A stretch of DNA of 64,000 nucleotides from Luteolibacter algae. Its GTDB lineage: Bacteria > Verrucomicrobiota > Verrucomicrobiia > Verrucomicrobiales > Akkermansiaceae. Made by a program: the position numbers and the translations under genes. Shown here in pieces: positions 1 to 9,800 of the stretch. Location: NCBI RefSeq assembly GCF_042683045.1, contig NZ_JBHUIT010000022.1, forward strand, positions 1 through 64,000, given 5' to 3'. The notes beneath the pieces were generated by a model. The model was given only the letters and a program-made list of their open reading frames with translations, was not told the DNA's origin and did not search any database. Position 1 is the first letter of the stretch; each line of letters starts with the position of its first letter.

Positions 1-265
1 GTGGTTTTACCACAAGAACTCTAAAAAGGAGCTGTCCGATTTTCTGGGGTCAGGCCAAGGACAGCACTCCTACCGACGATTATGAAGCGAAGCAAATTCT
101 ATGAGGTGAGGAATTTGCTCGAATATCACAATACACCTGATGAGATTGCTTCACGCACAGATTCGCTATGGCAATAACAAATAAACCGAACAAGATGCTG
201 CGTTGAAAGCGCAAGGGTAATTTGTCGGTTTTAGGAGTTTTTTGTGGTGGTAGTGAAGGGATATT
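1..265. other. IS-flanking debris with an inverted repeat, no intact gene
   Basis: No convincing gene is visible. Positions 28-71 hold an imperfect inverted repeat, GCTGTCC (32-38) facing GGACAGC (60-66), which could be the end of an insertion sequence or a hairpin. A 31-codon open frame at 82-177 has no recognisable product. Together with the truncated transposase next to it this looks like leftover mobile-element sequence. That interpretation is inference. Confidence 0.35.
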
Positions 266-1039
266 TCAAGACTCGATGAAGCCTCTTTTTTCGGGGTTGT
301 AGGGTAGTCCTGACTTGAGGATTCCGTAGATTTGGTGAAGCAGTTTTTTGCGCATGATTGCGATGATGACCTGCTTGGGTTTCTTACCGTTTTCCTTGAG
401 CCTGTCGCAGAAGGTTTTGAGCAGGGGATTGTTGTTCCGGGCTGTCATGGCGGGCATGAATAGACCCCGTCTCAAGCGCACCGATCCTATCTTGGTGATG
501 GGTGTCTGGGTCTTGCCTGATGTCCCGCTCTGGAAGTGACGTGGTGTTAGGCCTGACCATGCGGCGAGCTGGCGCGCATCTTCGAACTCGGACAGATCAG
601 GAAGCTCGGCGATGACGATCTGAGCGGCAACATCCCCGATGCCGGGAATGGTTTTCAAGAGCTTGTATTTGGCGAGGAGTCCGGCATCGGATTTGATGGT
701 TGTGAGGATGCCTTTGCGGATGGATTTGATCTCCTTTTCCAGGAATTTGATGGTCCGCTCGAGTGATGCCACAACGGTTTTCTCCGGTTCGGCGGAGAGC
801 CTGGTCTTGAGTCTTGCCGCGTCCTGGGTGAGGGAGTCGGCGTGGCGACTGAGTTCGGTGATTCGTTGCTGCTGCGGGCTTCGCGGCTGCCAGGGACGTA
901 GTTCGTGTTGTTCTGCTTTAAGGAAACGGGCGATGAGTTTGGCGTCGGCGGTGTCGCTTTTGTTGCGCCTGAGTTTTTGTTGTCCGAATGATTTGATCCA
1001 CTGCGGATTGACCAAGTGTAGGCTGTTCATCCCACGCAT
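266..1039 (-). pseudogene. IS110-family transposase, N-terminally truncated
   Basis: The 257 residues match the C-terminal three quarters of an IS110-type transposase. They start at a VNPQWIKSF segment followed by RRNKSDTADAKLIARF, where the family carries the last two Asp of its DEDD nuclease site. A Transposase_20-like region follows, with a helix-hairpin-helix (KTIPGIGDVAAQIV) and the GLTPRHFQSG motif. Intact family members are usually about 320-400 residues and begin with the DEDD domain. The reading frame stays open upstream to about position 1090 and gives family-like residues (LAECGGAIAAALHMRG). The first roughly 55 residues, including the first catalytic Asp, are absent. The break lies about 50 bp from the 3' end of tRNA-Arg. 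It is very probably inactive, and no terminal repeats are visible, as is usual for this family. Confidence 0.85.
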
Positions 1040-1138
1040 GTGAAGGGCTGCGGCAATGGCACCGCCGCATTCCGCCAGTTCGGTTTCTCTCCCGGCACTT
1101 GGTTTGTTTGGGGAAATCCTTCCATCCCTTATGGAATA

Positions 1139-1215
1139 TGGTGCGCCCGACTGGATTCGAACCAGTGACCGTCCGCTTAGAAGGCGGATGCTCTATCCAG
1201 CTGAGCTACGGGCGC
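1139..1215 (-). tRNA. tRNA-Arg (anticodon TCT)
   Basis: The reverse complement folds as a full cloverleaf: acceptor stem GCGCCCG/CGGGCGC, D stem GCTC/GAGC, anticodon stem TCCGC/GCGGA with loop CTTCTAA (anticodon TCT), T stem ACTGG/CCAGT with loop TTCGAAT, discriminator A and an encoded CCA. It should read AGA and AGG codons. A truncated IS110 transposase lies just beyond its 3' end, so this tRNA may have served as an integration point (inference). Confidence 0.97.
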
Positions 1216-1311
1216 TTGGGAGAGGGGAGGTGGGTAACAACAGTTATTGGAAATGTCTAGAGAGACTTTAAGAATATTGAAAATTCGGAGGATGAATTCC
1301 GTTTCTAGAGA

Positions 1312-2502
1312 TCAATTTATAAAGCGGACGGCATGCTTTTTGGAGAGTTTCAGCGTATCGCCGGGAGATGGTTTGATTGGCAAGGTTGGATCGGTTTGTT
1401 TTTCTCCATTCAGCTGAACTGATCCCGACACGATGAATTGCTTTCGGAGCTCACCGTTTGATTTTTTTAATCCAAAAGAGGCTTCAAAAGCGTGGGAGCA
1501 AAGGCTGAGAACAGTAAGGCCTGCAGGTAATGCGCTGAGTGAAATCTCAGGGAGATCTGCGGCATTGAGATCTTTTTTAGAGAAGCGGGTATCCCAATCA
1601 AGCCGAGCATTTTCTGCCTCGGTAGCCCCATGGTAGCGGGCGGTTAGTTTTTCCGCCAAAGCTTTTTTGGAGTCCATCGGGTGCTGGGATGCATCGCGTG
1701 ACTCGCCTAAAAGAAGAAGGTAATAACGATCCATTAGCTGATCGGAAACAGACATCAGCTTACCATACATTTCCTGTGGAGATTCGGACACTCCGATATA
1801 ATTTCCATAGGATTTCGACATTTTCTTCACCCCGTCCAGGCCTTCGAGGAGAGGCATAACCATAACTACCTGTTGTGGCTGACCTTCGTCTTTTTGCATA
1901 TCACGACCTACCAAGATGTTGAACAATTGGTCGGTGCCGCCGAGTTCCACGTCGGCGCGGATCTCTACGGAATCCCAGCCCTGCATTACCGGATACTGCA
2001 GCTCATGAAGACGGACCTCTTGTCCGGAATCGAGCCGGTTGCGGAAATCTTCCCGCTGAAGCATTTGCTGCAACGTCACCCGGGCATTGAGACGGAGAAT
2101 CTCTTCATAAGTCATTTTCCGGAACCAATCTCCATTATAGACGATTTCTGTTTGGTCCCGATCGAGGATTTTGAATGCCTGCTCGGTATAGGTGGCCGCA
2201 TTTTCGAGGACTTCATCGCGGCTCAGCGGCGGCCGGGTAGCGGAGCGGCCGGATGGATCGCCAATGGTGGCAGTGAAATCGCCGATCAGAAGAACTGCCT
2301 GGTGGCCGAGAAGCTGGAATTGGCGAAGTTTTTCCAATGCCACTGTGTGCCCGAAGTGGATGTCTGGTGCCGTGGGATCAACACCGAGTTTTACGCGTAA
2401 TGGACGGCCGAGTTTGAGCTTTTCCAAGAGTTCTTTTTCGGAAAGGACTTTGGCGGCACCGGAGGTGAGCTGGGCAAGTTGTTGTTCTGGAGTGAGAGTC
2501 AT
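1312..2502 (-). CDS. tyrS: Tyrosyl-tRNA synthetase
   Basis: Cytoplasmic class I aminoacyl-tRNA synthetase that joins tyrosine to tRNA-Tyr. The HIGH signature is present as HFGH (residues 49-52) after the VDPTAPDIHFG segment, and the KMSKS loop as KMSKSYGN near residue 225. A C-terminal S4-type RNA-binding domain occupies about residues 330-396 and ends in a Lys-rich strand. The length (396 aa) and HFGH form fit the TyrZ-like type of TyrRS rather than the longer E. coli type. The ATG at 2502 begins MTLTPEQQ and has no Shine-Dalgarno sequence. It is the last gene of a minus-strand series with the kinase gene 104 bp upstream. Nothing essential is missing. Confidence 0.96.
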   Translation of the reverse strand: MTLTPEQQLAQLTSGAAKVLSEKELLEKLKLGRPLRVKLGVDPTAPDIHFGHTVALEKLRQFQLLGHQAVLLIGDFTATIGDPSGRSATRPPLSRDEVLENAATYTEQAFKILDRDQTEIVYNGDWFRKMTYEEILRLNARVTLQQMLQREDFRNRLDSGQEVRLHELQYPVMQGWDSVEIRADVELGGTDQLFNILVGRDMQKDEGQPQQVVMVMPLLEGLDGVKKMSKSYGNYIGVSESPQEMYGKLMSVSDQLMDRYYLLLLGESRDASQHPMDSKKALAEKLTARYHGATEAENARLDWDTRFSKKDLNAADLPEISLSALPAGLTVLSLCSHAFEASFGLKKSNGELRKQFIVSGSVQLNGEKQTDPTLPIKPSPGDTLKLSKKHAVRFIN

Positions 2503-2606
2503 ACCTGTGGAAAAATAAACGGTCGTCGCCGGACGACTGCCGTGTGGAATGCTGAAACAGTTTTCGGCTGCGGTTTAACCACCGCAGCGGTCACATGCAA
2601 CAACGG

Positions 2607-5003
2607 TTATTTTCCTCCTTTGGTTTTTTGAACTTCTTTGAGCCTTTGGATGGCTCGTTGCGCAAGATCGATCACTTTGTCGCTATCCGCGGTTTTGGTG
2701 AGATTCTCGAGTATGGCAAATGCCCATGGAGCAGGATCCACGTTGGCAAGACCGCGAATTAGCTTTAGCTGTTCGTTCTGGGTCTTGGTTTGCTCTGAGA
2801 GAAGGGTCCAATTCTGCTCGACTTTGTCCGGGGAAGCTGCGGCATATTGAATAGCGGAGTCATAAGCCCGGTCACGGAGTTGAACCTCGGGTGACGAGGC
2901 CAGATACTCAATGAGGAGTTTATAACCTTCGTTGCCACTCCATGTAGCTAGAGCGACAATAGCTGCGATGTTATCCTTCATGTCTTTGCTGAAGAGATTC
3001 TCCTTGGCAAAAGAGAGTGCGAAATCCCCGCCTACACGGCCGAGGAGACGGAGCATGGAGTGACGGATTACATCGTTTTCTGCGGCGCCGTATGCCGAGA
3101 TAAGATCCGCGGCGAGGCTATTCTTGGAGGAAGACTTTTCTATTATGGTTGCCGCATTTTCTTCAGCTGCCTTGCGGATCAGATCGTTTGAAGTTGTTTT
3201 TATGATATTGATGAAAGCCGGTAGCTGCTGCTCGTCCGACATAAACCGGCAGGCCTCGATTGCTGCGACTGCGGCATTTGGCTCATTGGTGCTTTCCGCA
3301 AAATCCAGCAATGTGCCGATGATTGCGGGGTTTCCACGTTTACGCAGCACGTCCCGGATGAGAACCACACGGACATCCGGAATCATGGTTTGAGTGGTGG
3401 CAAATTCCGCAATGCGTGCGTCAATATCCGTGCCGTCTGTGGATTTTGCGAGGAAGAGCGCTTTGTAGATGACGTAGCGATTTTTGTTAGAGGCTACGGA
3501 AGTGGCTGCCCGCAGGAGCATTTCCAGCTTATCCTTATCGACCGGTAGTTCGGTGGCATCACCTTTGGCCACATATTCTATCATGGAATTGTAGGTCTTT
3601 GCCTCGGCATTCGCCCGCATTTTTTGCATCAGAACAAAAGCAAGGATGAGGACCACGATTGCGGTGCCGATTCCCAAAACAACCTTGCCGCTGCTTGATA
3701 ATCCTTTTTGCGGGGTTGAGACCTTTGTCGCCGGTGGCTTAGATCCGATGGGAGAAACCGCTTTTTTACCCGGAGTTGCAGCATTAGTTGGGGCGGGGGT
3801 GAGCTTCGGCCCGGTAGGGGGTGTGACAGCGGGAGTGGACGGTGGGGAGGAAGCAGCTGGCTGGGTGGGTTTCGCCGTTGGGATTACCGGGGCTGTGGCC
3901 GGCGGGCTGATCGGGGCTCCCGAACTGGTAGGAGTGACGAGGCCTGTTGCCGCACGTGATGCCTGAACTACTTGAGCGGTCGTATGGACACTTGGTTTCG
4001 AGCCTTCAGGTGGAGCCAGCGCTTTTGGCGCTGAAGCAGTTTTGACAGGTTGGGTAGGAGTTACTTCTGGGACGACCTCTGGAACTGGAGCCGCACCAGG
4101 GATCACTAGTTTCGGACGTTTCGGTTGTTCTGGGGCGGGTGATGGTGTTCCGGTGCTCATTGGGGGAGAAGGTTGTGCTGCGTCGTTTTCCACGAAATTC
4201 TGTAATGCCTGCCGGGCGGATTCCGGGCGGTCGGATGGGTTCCGGTTGATATGCCACATGATCCAATCACATGCCCATAGAGGGATTCCGTCCCGGACTT
4301 CCTGGAGAGGGTTTACATAGTGCTGGAGATGGGATGCCATGACCTCCGCCGCAGTTTCACCATCAAACGGATAGTAGCCGGTCAGTGCATAGTAGAAGAC
4401 GCAGCCGATGGCATATAGATCGGTTCTCGCATCAATAGGCACGCGTTCGAACTGTTCGGGAGCCATGAAATAGATGGAACCGAAAACGCCATCAGATTGG
4501 TCGGTGGTTTGTAGCGAGGGCTTCGCAGAGAGCTTGGCCAAGCCAAAGTCCACGATCTTCACCTGGAATTTGCCGGAGGGCAACCAAGTCAGCATGATAT
4601 TGCTGGGTTTGAGATCGCGGTGGACCAGATGCAATTCCTGAGCGGCTATCAGGGCTTCAAGCACTTGCATTGCCAGCTCCCGGAAATCGCTCCAAGTGAA
4701 AGAACCTTTGAGGATAATATCTTCAAGCGTCTCGCCGGCGAGTAGCTCCATGACAACATAGGGGCCGTCTTCATCGGATCCCACATCATAGATCGTGACG
4801 ATATTTGGATGCTGTAGGGATGCCAGCGAGCCGGCTTCCTTCAGTAGCTGCCGGGTGCTTTCCTCGGAAATTTCCGCATCCTCTGAATTGGCGATGATCC
4901 GCTTGATCGCCACATCCCGGTTCATCCGGACATCGTGAGCGCGGTATACGGCGCCGAGGCCACCTTGACCGATTTTCCCTTTGATTTCGTAGCGATCTTC
5001 CAT
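2607..5003 (-). CDS. Transmembrane Ser/Thr protein kinase with HEAT-like extracytoplasmic domain
   Basis: Hanks-type kinase of 798 residues. The catalytic domain covers about residues 5-270: glycine loop GQGGLGAV (12-19), ATP lysine K34 in VAIKR, catalytic HRDLKPSN with D130, DFG at 152-154 and the APE motif in FMAPEQF. All catalytic residues are present, so it should be active. A Pro/Ala/Thr-rich linker (about 275-435) leads to one membrane helix (about 437-460). A roughly 340-residue helical tail of HEAT/armadillo-like repeats follows and should lie outside the cytoplasm. It thus resembles a bacterial receptor kinase with a repeat sensor in place of PASTA domains. It lies 40 bp after the SurA-like gene, probably in the same transcript, which suggests a link to envelope protein quality. 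That link is inference. Confidence 0.9.
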   Translation of the reverse strand: MEDRYEIKGKIGQGGLGAVYRAHDVRMNRDVAIKRIIANSEDAEISEESTRQLLKEAGSLASLQHPNIVTIYDVGSDEDGPYVVMELLAGETLEDIILKGSFTWSDFRELAMQVLEALIAAQELHLVHRDLKPSNIMLTWLPSGKFQVKIVDFGLAKLSAKPSLQTTDQSDGVFGSIYFMAPEQFERVPIDARTDLYAIGCVFYYALTGYYPFDGETAAEVMASHLQHYVNPLQEVRDGIPLWACDWIMWHINRNPSDRPESARQALQNFVENDAAQPSPPMSTGTPSPAPEQPKRPKLVIPGAAPVPEVVPEVTPTQPVKTASAPKALAPPEGSKPSVHTTAQVVQASRAATGLVTPTSSGAPISPPATAPVIPTAKPTQPAASSPPSTPAVTPPTGPKLTPAPTNAATPGKKAVSPIGSKPPATKVSTPQKGLSSSGKVVLGIGTAIVVLILAFVLMQKMRANAEAKTYNSMIEYVAKGDATELPVDKDKLEMLLRAATSVASNKNRYVIYKALFLAKSTDGTDIDARIAEFATTQTMIPDVRVVLIRDVLRKRGNPAIIGTLLDFAESTNEPNAAVAAIEACRFMSDEQQLPAFINIIKTTSNDLIRKAAEENAATIIEKSSSKNSLAADLISAYGAAENDVIRHSMLRLLGRVGGDFALSFAKENLFSKDMKDNIAAIVALATWSGNEGYKLLIEYLASSPEVQLRDRAYDSAIQYAAASPDKVEQNWTLLSEQTKTQNEQLKLIRGLANVDPAPWAFAILENLTKTADSDKVIDLAQRAIQRLKEVQKTKGGK

Positions 5004-5043
5004 GGGTTTCTTGCTGGTGTCTGGAGCCTCCGGATAAAACCGA

Positions 5044-6030
5044 TCAGAGCTTTTTGATATCGATCATAGCGCGCTTACGGCGGGACTCGATCCAGCGCTC
5101 ATATTGAGCGGAAGTTTTATTGCGACGGACCCTTTCCTCGATCATGGAGCGCACTTCCGATAGGGAAGGCGATGGCCCAAGATTTTTGCTGATGACCTTA
5201 ACGATCGTGAAGCCACGCGGATCGAGAAGAGGACCGATGATTTTTCCTTCGTCCGCTTCAAAGATGATAGCGGCAAATTCCGAGGAGAGATCCGTCCGTG
5301 GAAGATCTTCCTGCAAACCGCCTTCTGAGGCGAACGCATCACGTGAGTTCTCCTTCGCAATCTCTTCGAAGTCCGCTCCGTTATTGAGCTTGCTCGCAAG
5401 GCTTTCCGCTAGGGCCAGCTGAGTTTCCGGGGTTGCCAGAGGGCTCTCCGGATCGGCTGCCGGGATAAAAATTTTCCGGAAAGTGATCTTATCTTTTGAA
5501 ATATCCCGAAGGGTGCTTTTGACCTTATTGTATTCGGTTTGGACTTCGTTTGGGAGCGGAGGCGGAGCATCCGAAAACTGCTGGGCACGCATCGCCTGCA
5601 CGACCATTTTCTCACGGGTCATTTCACGATAACCCTCCATCGTAAGCCGGGATTTTTTCAGTTCCTCCCGGAATTTTGCCTCATCGCCATTGTAAAGCTC
5701 CCGAATCTGACGGTCCACTTCGTCATCGACCAGACTCGGCCGTATGCTTGCTCCGAGCTGCTTGAACTCGTCCAATATGATCTGCCTATCGATTAGTTCC
5801 TGAATAATCTTGTCCTGAGCCTCTTTGAATTGACGCTCAAATTCAGGACCGCGCCGTGGGAACTGTGTGGCCAGCTGCGCATAAATTGGTGCGAGCATGA
5901 AAGAGACCTCGTTTTTAGTGATAACCTGTCCGTTGACCTTTGCCGCGATCCCATTGACTTCGATCGCTTGGGAAAAGGCAGAGGTGCTGGTCAGTATCGG
6001 AATAAACAGAAGAGAAAGATAGCGGATCAT
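5044..6030 (-). CDS. SurA-like periplasmic peptidyl-prolyl isomerase/chaperone
   Basis: Exported folding factor of 328 residues. A signal peptide (about 1-21, ending SAFSQA) is followed by a SurA N-terminal-type chaperone region with the phrase GIAAKVNGQVITKNEV and a long helical part (about 25-150). One parvulin (PPIC) rotamase domain lies at about 170-275 (FRKIFI, FEEIAKENSRD, GGLQEDLPR). E. coli SurA is about 428 residues with two parvulin domains, so this is a single-domain version. The role would be outer-membrane protein assembly in the periplasm. The start is the ATG at 6030, with no Shine-Dalgarno sequence. The receptor kinase gene lies directly downstream. Confidence 0.88.
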   Translation of the reverse strand: MIRYLSLLFIPILTSTSAFSQAIEVNGIAAKVNGQVITKNEVSFMLAPIYAQLATQFPRRGPEFERQFKEAQDKIIQELIDRQIILDEFKQLGASIRPSLVDDEVDRQIRELYNGDEAKFREELKKSRLTMEGYREMTREKMVVQAMRAQQFSDAPPPLPNEVQTEYNKVKSTLRDISKDKITFRKIFIPAADPESPLATPETQLALAESLASKLNNGADFEEIAKENSRDAFASEGGLQEDLPRTDLSSEFAAIIFEADEGKIIGPLLDPRGFTIVKVISKNLGPSPSLSEVRSMIEERVRRNKTSAQYERWIESRRKRAMIDIKKL

Positions 6031-6094
6031 TTAGATAGAATGGAAAATTATTGCCAAGGTATTGGTGAAGCGGCGTGAAAGAGTTTTCCGCGAG

Positions 6095-6283
6095 ATGACA
6101 GATATTGCAAGCGGAGAACCTCGTAGCAAGAAACTCTCTCGTTACCGGTTCATCCTCATGCAACCAAGTGGCACCCCGCTTGTAAAAGTCCGCTTCTTTG
6201 GCAATAAATACTTGGGGAATTCTCCCGTTTCTATCTTGGATGCGAGGCTTATTCAGAATTTTTTTCTCCCGGTGGACTCTTAG
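6095..6283 (+). CDS. Possible small protein, 62 aa
   Basis: An ATG-started frame of 62 codons (MTDIASGEPRSKKLSRYRF...) fills the gap between the SurA-like gene and the convergent hypothetical gene, overlapping the stop of the latter by four bases. It has no motif I recognise and no ribosome-binding site. The composition (basic N-terminal half, hydrophobic strands later) is protein-like, but a chance frame is quite possible. Confidence 0.25.
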   Translation: MTDIASGEPRSKKLSRYRFILMQPSGTPLVKVRFFGNKYLGNSPVSILDARLIQNFFLPVDS

Positions 6284-6681
6284 GCGGTTCGGGCTAGCAC
6301 TGGAGCTCCACCAGCCTCGGGCATGGCGGAAAATTTCCCGACGACATTAGCGCGATTGATCTCGATGTCATCATTGGGAACCCAATTTGTAAGTTTGCCC
6401 AAAGTCTCCGACGGGAGAAACTCAAGAATCCTTCCGTATTGTTTGGTTTTACAGGCAAGTCCCCATGTCTCGGTGTTGTATCTCAAAACAATTTTCTCAA
6501 TAATTTCGCCAAGGGTCTGATAGCACAGGGTTTCATCTTCCCAATGAAGTAGAGGCGTGCCGGTCTGGCCCCATGATTGGAATTCTATCCGCTCAACGAG
6601 CTCCGCGTTACCATTGGGATACAACAGGTAGGCGAAAAGAGCATCGAATCCCGTGCAGATTACGATTTTGTGGGTTTTCAT
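6280..6681 (-). CDS. Hypothetical protein, 133 aa
   Basis: I do not recognise this family. The frame is open further upstream (to 6741), but the ATG at 6681, giving MKTHKIVICTGFDALFAYLLYP, is the more protein-like start. The product is soluble, has no signal peptide or membrane helix, and alternates strands and helices. It contains several Trp (FQSWGQTG, WEDETLCYQT, WGLACK) and an end rich in Gly/Ala (MPEAGGAPVLARTA). It is a single gene downstream of smc, with a perfect 11-bp inverted repeat between the two. Confidence 0.6.
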   Translation of the reverse strand: MKTHKIVICTGFDALFAYLLYPNGNAELVERIEFQSWGQTGTPLLHWEDETLCYQTLGEIIEKIVLRYNTETWGLACKTKQYGRILEFLPSETLGKLTNWVPNDDIEINRANVVGKFSAMPEAGGAPVLARTA

Positions 6682-6761
6682 AATAGTTGTTTGAAGAACC
6701 CCATCGCAAATAACATGCCGGAATTGACAGTTCTTTTGCACTCAAAAAGTTGTTGGGAAAT

Positions 6762-6802
6762 ATAGAGTTTTCAGAATGCCCAGGGTAGTGAGAAAACTCT
6801 AT
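6762..6802. repeat. Perfect 11-bp inverted repeat after smc
   Basis: ATAGAGTTTTC (6762-6772) and its exact reverse complement GAAAACTCTAT (6792-6802) are separated by 19 bases. The position just downstream of the smc stop suits a transcript-end hairpin, but no T-run follows on either strand, so a protein-binding palindrome is also possible. Confidence 0.5.
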
Positions 6803-6884
6803 CGCGATGCAATCTGCAATATGTGCATTGTGAAATGCACGATTTCGGATGGCCTGCACGCGGACACTTTGAATGAAAATTTTA

Positions 6885-9800
6885 TCATGCGTCCAATCTG
6901 AGTGCTGCCTTTTGTGCAGCGGATTTCGCCTCTCCCTTGAGATCGGTCGACGAGCTACTGGTGAGGCGCATTCCCACCGGCTTCGATACACCGAATTCTT
7001 CCATAGTGACCCCATACATCACATCGGCCCGGGCCATGGTTCTTTTTGAGTGGGTCACGATGATGAACTGGGATCTGTCGATGAATCGATCGAGAACTTT
7101 CACAAACCGATTGATGTTTGATTCATCCAATGGCGCGTCGAGCTCGTCGAGCACACAGAAGGGCGAAGGCTTGATCATATAGATGGAAAACAGCAGTGCG
7201 ACTGCCGTCATCGACCGTTCACCACCGGAAAGAAGAGTAATCGACTGGAGCTTTTTACCGGGAGGTTTTGCAATCACCTCAATTCCGGATTCCAATGGGT
7301 CGTTCTCATCAATCAAAGTGAGATCAGCCTGACCCTTTTCACCGAAGAGTTCCTTGAACATATCCCGGAAATTGATTCTTACCTGGGCGAAGGTTTCTTT
7401 GAAACGGCGTTGGGTCTCCTCATTTATCCGTTCGATTACAGACAGTAACTCGGTCTTGGATGATACAAGATCATCGTGCTGGTTCCGCAGGAAGTTATGG
7501 CGTTCTTCCAGCTCATCGTATTCTTCGATCGCATCGATATTGACCGGGCCCATGGACTCGATCTTACGTTTGATGTCATGGACCAGAGATTCCACATGGG
7601 ACCAGTTTGGCTCGCCCGGCATGTCTTTGATCTCCTCAGATGGGTTGATGGCGCTATTGTGCGTAGCTAAGATTTCAGAATCGGTCTCATCCGCTCCGGA
7701 GGCATTTCGGGCTGCCCGGGACTGGAGTGTGGCCAGGAGGGAATGCGCATCCGGCTGGAAGCTTGCCAATACAATCTGATGTCTCTCTTCTGTGGATGAA
7801 ACCAGATTTTCCAAACGTAAATCGAGCTTTGTTGCGGCGATTTCTTCCCGTCCTTTTTGCTCATTGATCGAGGCCAGATCTTTGCGGATCTTGGTGAGCT
7901 CGATCTCGGCATCTTCGATTGCTTTAATGAGTAATGTGCGACCTTCCGCCTTTTGACTGAGTTCCTGCTGTAAGTCCTCGGATTCCAGCTGATGGTCTTC
8001 CACTTGGGAGGCCAGGGACTCATTCTCGTCGATGGAAGCTTGGATACGCTGGGTGAAATTCTCGATCTCCGTTTCGCGTCGGATAGCGATCTCCCTAAGC
8101 TCCGATAGCCGGGCTTCCATGGGGCGTTGCTGCTCTTCGGCTGCCTGTTTGGCCCGTTTTTCGACTGCGAGATTCGTTCGCAATTCGTTTAATACTGCAT
8201 TGAGCTCCTGCTCTGCTTCCGCTGCGGAATCCGATTGTGATTGCAATGCACGGGTCTGGCTTTCGATCGCCTCCAATCTTTCTCTGGATGCGGCTAGCTC
8301 GCTCTCAAGAGACTCGCGTGAATCCGATGCCGCGGATTCGCGCTTTTCAAGCTCGTTACGCTCCCAGCGGACGTTTTCAATGCGGGTATTGAAATTCTCG
8401 ACTTCACGGGAGGCCAGCGAAAGTTGCCCTTGGAGGGTGGATAATTCCACCTTCTGTTTCTGCAGTCTTTCCCGAGCGACCTCGACAGACTCACGCCCAG
8501 CTTCAAGATCTGCTTCCAGGGCAATAACCAACGATCTTGCCTGTTGGTCTTTCGCGGTCAGTTCCGATACTTCATTTTCCAAGGCTCTCACTTCATTTTG
8601 CCTTTCCAGCAGGGAAGCGGAGGCTCCCGAGGCAGCACCTCCCTGTATCGTTCCTTCCGGAGAAAGAGTTTCACCGGCCAGCGTTACGAAGGTGAGTGTG
8701 GAGTAATCGCCGCGCAGTTTGAGTGCAGTTTTCAGATCCGGCACGATCAAGGTTTTTTCAAGCAATTGCTCGATGATTGAGGATACCCGTGGTTCTGACT
8801 TCACACGATCCAAGGCCCAGGCGATCGCTCCGGAAGGGACGGTCTCCATTTGGGTGCCGTTGGCTTTGGGAACCAGATCTCTGGGAAGAATAGCGGCTAG
8901 ACCGAGCTTCTTTTCCGTCAACCTCTCGATCAATTCCTGAGCAATCGAGGAATCCGTAACCAGCACGGTCTGGAGTTTTGCCCCCAAAGCTGCTTCGATG
9001 GCACGGGCTGCGGAATCATCCGCGCGTATGAATGATGCGAGAACCCCTTCGATGGAGTTTTTGAAGTGATCCGGCTGGTCCAAGCCTTTGAGCAAGTTCT
9101 GCGTGCCTTTGGCAAAGCCCTCACCAGAAGCGACCAATTGTTTTACCGCATCATGCCGAGCCGAGCGTTGGGCCAGAATTTTGTTCGATTCTGTAGCTGC
9201 TTTCCGGGAGGAGTCGAGATCGCCCCGAATGCGTTGGTAGTTGCGCTCGGCTTGCTGGAAAGATTCTTCCAGTTCTGTCAGCTGGGAGCTGGTCTCCGAG
9301 ACAAGTGAGGCAATGCGGGTCTGTTGTTCGATGTGCTCTTCCACGCCTAAATTCAGCCTTTGCTCCTCCTCGGCCAACTGACGCGCCCGTTCACGGTTGC
9401 CTTCCAGCTGGGCAAGGGATGACTCGATTTTTGCCTGCATCGTGGCGATCAAAGTCTGGGTTTTATTGGCTTCTGCCCGGGAGGATCGTAGGGAAGCCTC
9501 AAGATTTGCGCGGTTGCTGCGGGCGGCTAGAGTTCGCTCCTCTTGCTTCTCCAGCTCGAGTTCCTGTTCCGCGATTCTTCGGGTGAGCTGTTCGAGCGCT
9601 TCGTTGGCAGCAGTGAAATCGAATTCCTGCTGAGCGAGTTTTTCGCGTGTCGCCGCGATATCCGCATGATTCTGCGATATCCGGTTTTCCAGCTCCGCTT
9701 TGCGCTCATTATTGAATGCGATCCGTGACTGTGCGGCGGTCAGCGCATTCTGGTGGGTATTCAATTGCTGGCGTATTTCCGCGAGCTCGGACTCGAAAAG

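Noticed and set aside
1056..1271. Plus-strand frame covering the tRNA-Arg
   Set aside because: It runs straight through the tRNA in the opposite direction and has no family resemblance.
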